This document shows, piece by piece, positions 5,351-5,862 of a DNA stretch of 5,862 nt. Source of the DNA: Bacteroidales bacterium (lineage in GTDB: Bacteria; Bacteroidota; Bacteroidia; Bacteroidales; UBA12077); contig DAOWML010000160.1 of assembly GCA_030643125.1 (NCBI GenBank), positions 1 through 5,862 of the forward strand, in the 5' to 3' direction. Under the pieces are notes generated by a model that was not told the origin of the DNA, did not search any database, and worked only from the letters and a program-made list of their open reading frames with translations. The translations under genes were made by a program, and so were the position numbers. Every line of letters starts with the position of its first letter. The first letter of the stretch is position 1.

Positions 5351-5862
5351 CTATTTCGGGGTTTTCATCCTCATCCCATTTTATAATTTTCCCGCCTAAA
5401 GTAGTATTTAGAGTTTCATTTTCAGGTTTCCCAAAAAAACTTAAGCTGGCACCTGTATTAACATTAGCTTCTATTCTTTTATTGGCAATTATTTCTGCCT
5501 TTCCACCGGTGTTCATACGTATAAAAACTTCGTCGCATTCAAAGTTCGAAGCAGAAAGTACTCCTCCGGTATTCACAAAAGTTTCTTGTATTTTACAAGT
5601 TCCTGAAACATCTATATGTGCTCCCTGGTAAGATTTTAGTTCAATAGCATTTAATTGTACTTTCATTAAAATTCTACCACCACTGGTTGCTTCAGCAAAA
5701 ATCTTATCTCCTTTTACTTCGTCCAAAATTTTAATTTCAGCCGAAGCATTAGAGGTTATTTCTCTTATTTCCTTAAAAGTCAAATAGATTTTTACTTTAA
5801 CTTCATCATCAAATAAATTTGAGTTCATCTTTATTTTCAGAAGTTTATCTTTTACTACCGTT
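5340..5862 (-). CDS. Head GIN domain (DUF2807) protein, C-terminal part
   Basis: The gene ends at TGA (5342-5340) and its reading frame is open to the window edge, so the N-terminus, probably with a signal peptide, is missing. An ATG at 5828 exists, but the codons before it read TVVKDKLLKIK, which fits the usual strand (D-x-L-x-I) preceding this part of the GIN domain; translation therefore most likely starts outside. Counting from that Met, short Gly/Ser/Asn turns recur about every 20 residues: NASAEI (27), TSGGRI (48), YQGAHI (67), NTGGVL (86), NTGGKA (106), NTGASL (124) and TTLGGKI (142). This is the ladder of a right-handed beta-helix as in DUF2807. The end GKPENETLNTTLGGKIIKW is the typical close of the domain, followed by an acidic tail. 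Members are usually exported or envelope-associated in Bacteroidota and called putative adhesins, with no proven function. It is convergent with the U32 gene. Confidence 0.82.
   Translation of the reverse strand, partial: TVVKDKLLKIKMNSNLFDDEVKVKIYLTFKEIREITSNASAEIKILDEVKGDKIFAEATSGGRILMKVQLNAIELKSYQGAHIDVSGTCKIQETFVNTGGVLSASNFECDEVFIRMNTGGKAEIIANKRIEANVNTGASLSFFGKPENETLNTTLGGKIIKWDEDENPEIEKD

Overview
This AT-rich window looks chromosomal and comes from a member of the Bacteroidota. A marine or anaerobic Bacteroidales/Marinilabiliales-like lineage is possible, but that finer placement is a guess. The phylum call rests on the long Bacteroidota-style AsmA protein, a head-GIN-domain (DUF2807) protein, two TAnnTTTG-type -7 boxes of the Bacteroidota sigma factor, and start regions without strong Shine-Dalgarno sequences.

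Layout from left to right. (1) 17-2638, minus: an 873-residue AsmA-family envelope protein anchored in the inner membrane. A good -7 box and a small palindrome lie just upstream. (2) 2639-2791: a compact regulatory gap holding the AsmA promoter and a clean intrinsic terminator for the next gene upstream. (3) 2792-3505, minus: a 237-residue soluble protein of unknown function that appears to contain two copies of one alpha/beta unit. (4) 3506-4048: a divergent intergenic region of about 540 bp with no convincing gene. It holds an AT-rich leader, an inverted repeat whose arms are each three 8-bp units, and a GC-richer patch able to form several nested hairpins. (5) 4049-5305, plus: a U32-family protein with the four iron-sulfur-type cysteines, probably a tRNA uridine hydroxylase of the TrhP type. 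(6) 5340-5862, minus: the C-terminal part of a head-GIN-domain beta-helix protein that is cut by the window edge. It converges on the U32 gene across a 34-bp gap with a weak two-way terminator.

The genes do not form one pathway. The two minus-strand genes on the left have a terminator and a promoter between them, so they are probably separate transcripts. The U32 gene has its own promoter, and the GIN gene belongs to a transcript starting outside the window. AsmA and GIN proteins are both cell-envelope components, while the U32 protein acts in tRNA modification. I see no mobile-element gene, CRISPR array, tRNA, rRNA or defence system, and nothing that amounts to a new multi-gene system. The points most worth a second look are the repeat and structure elements between 3583 and 3977, the internally duplicated unknown protein, and the repeated acidic motif at the AsmA C-terminus.
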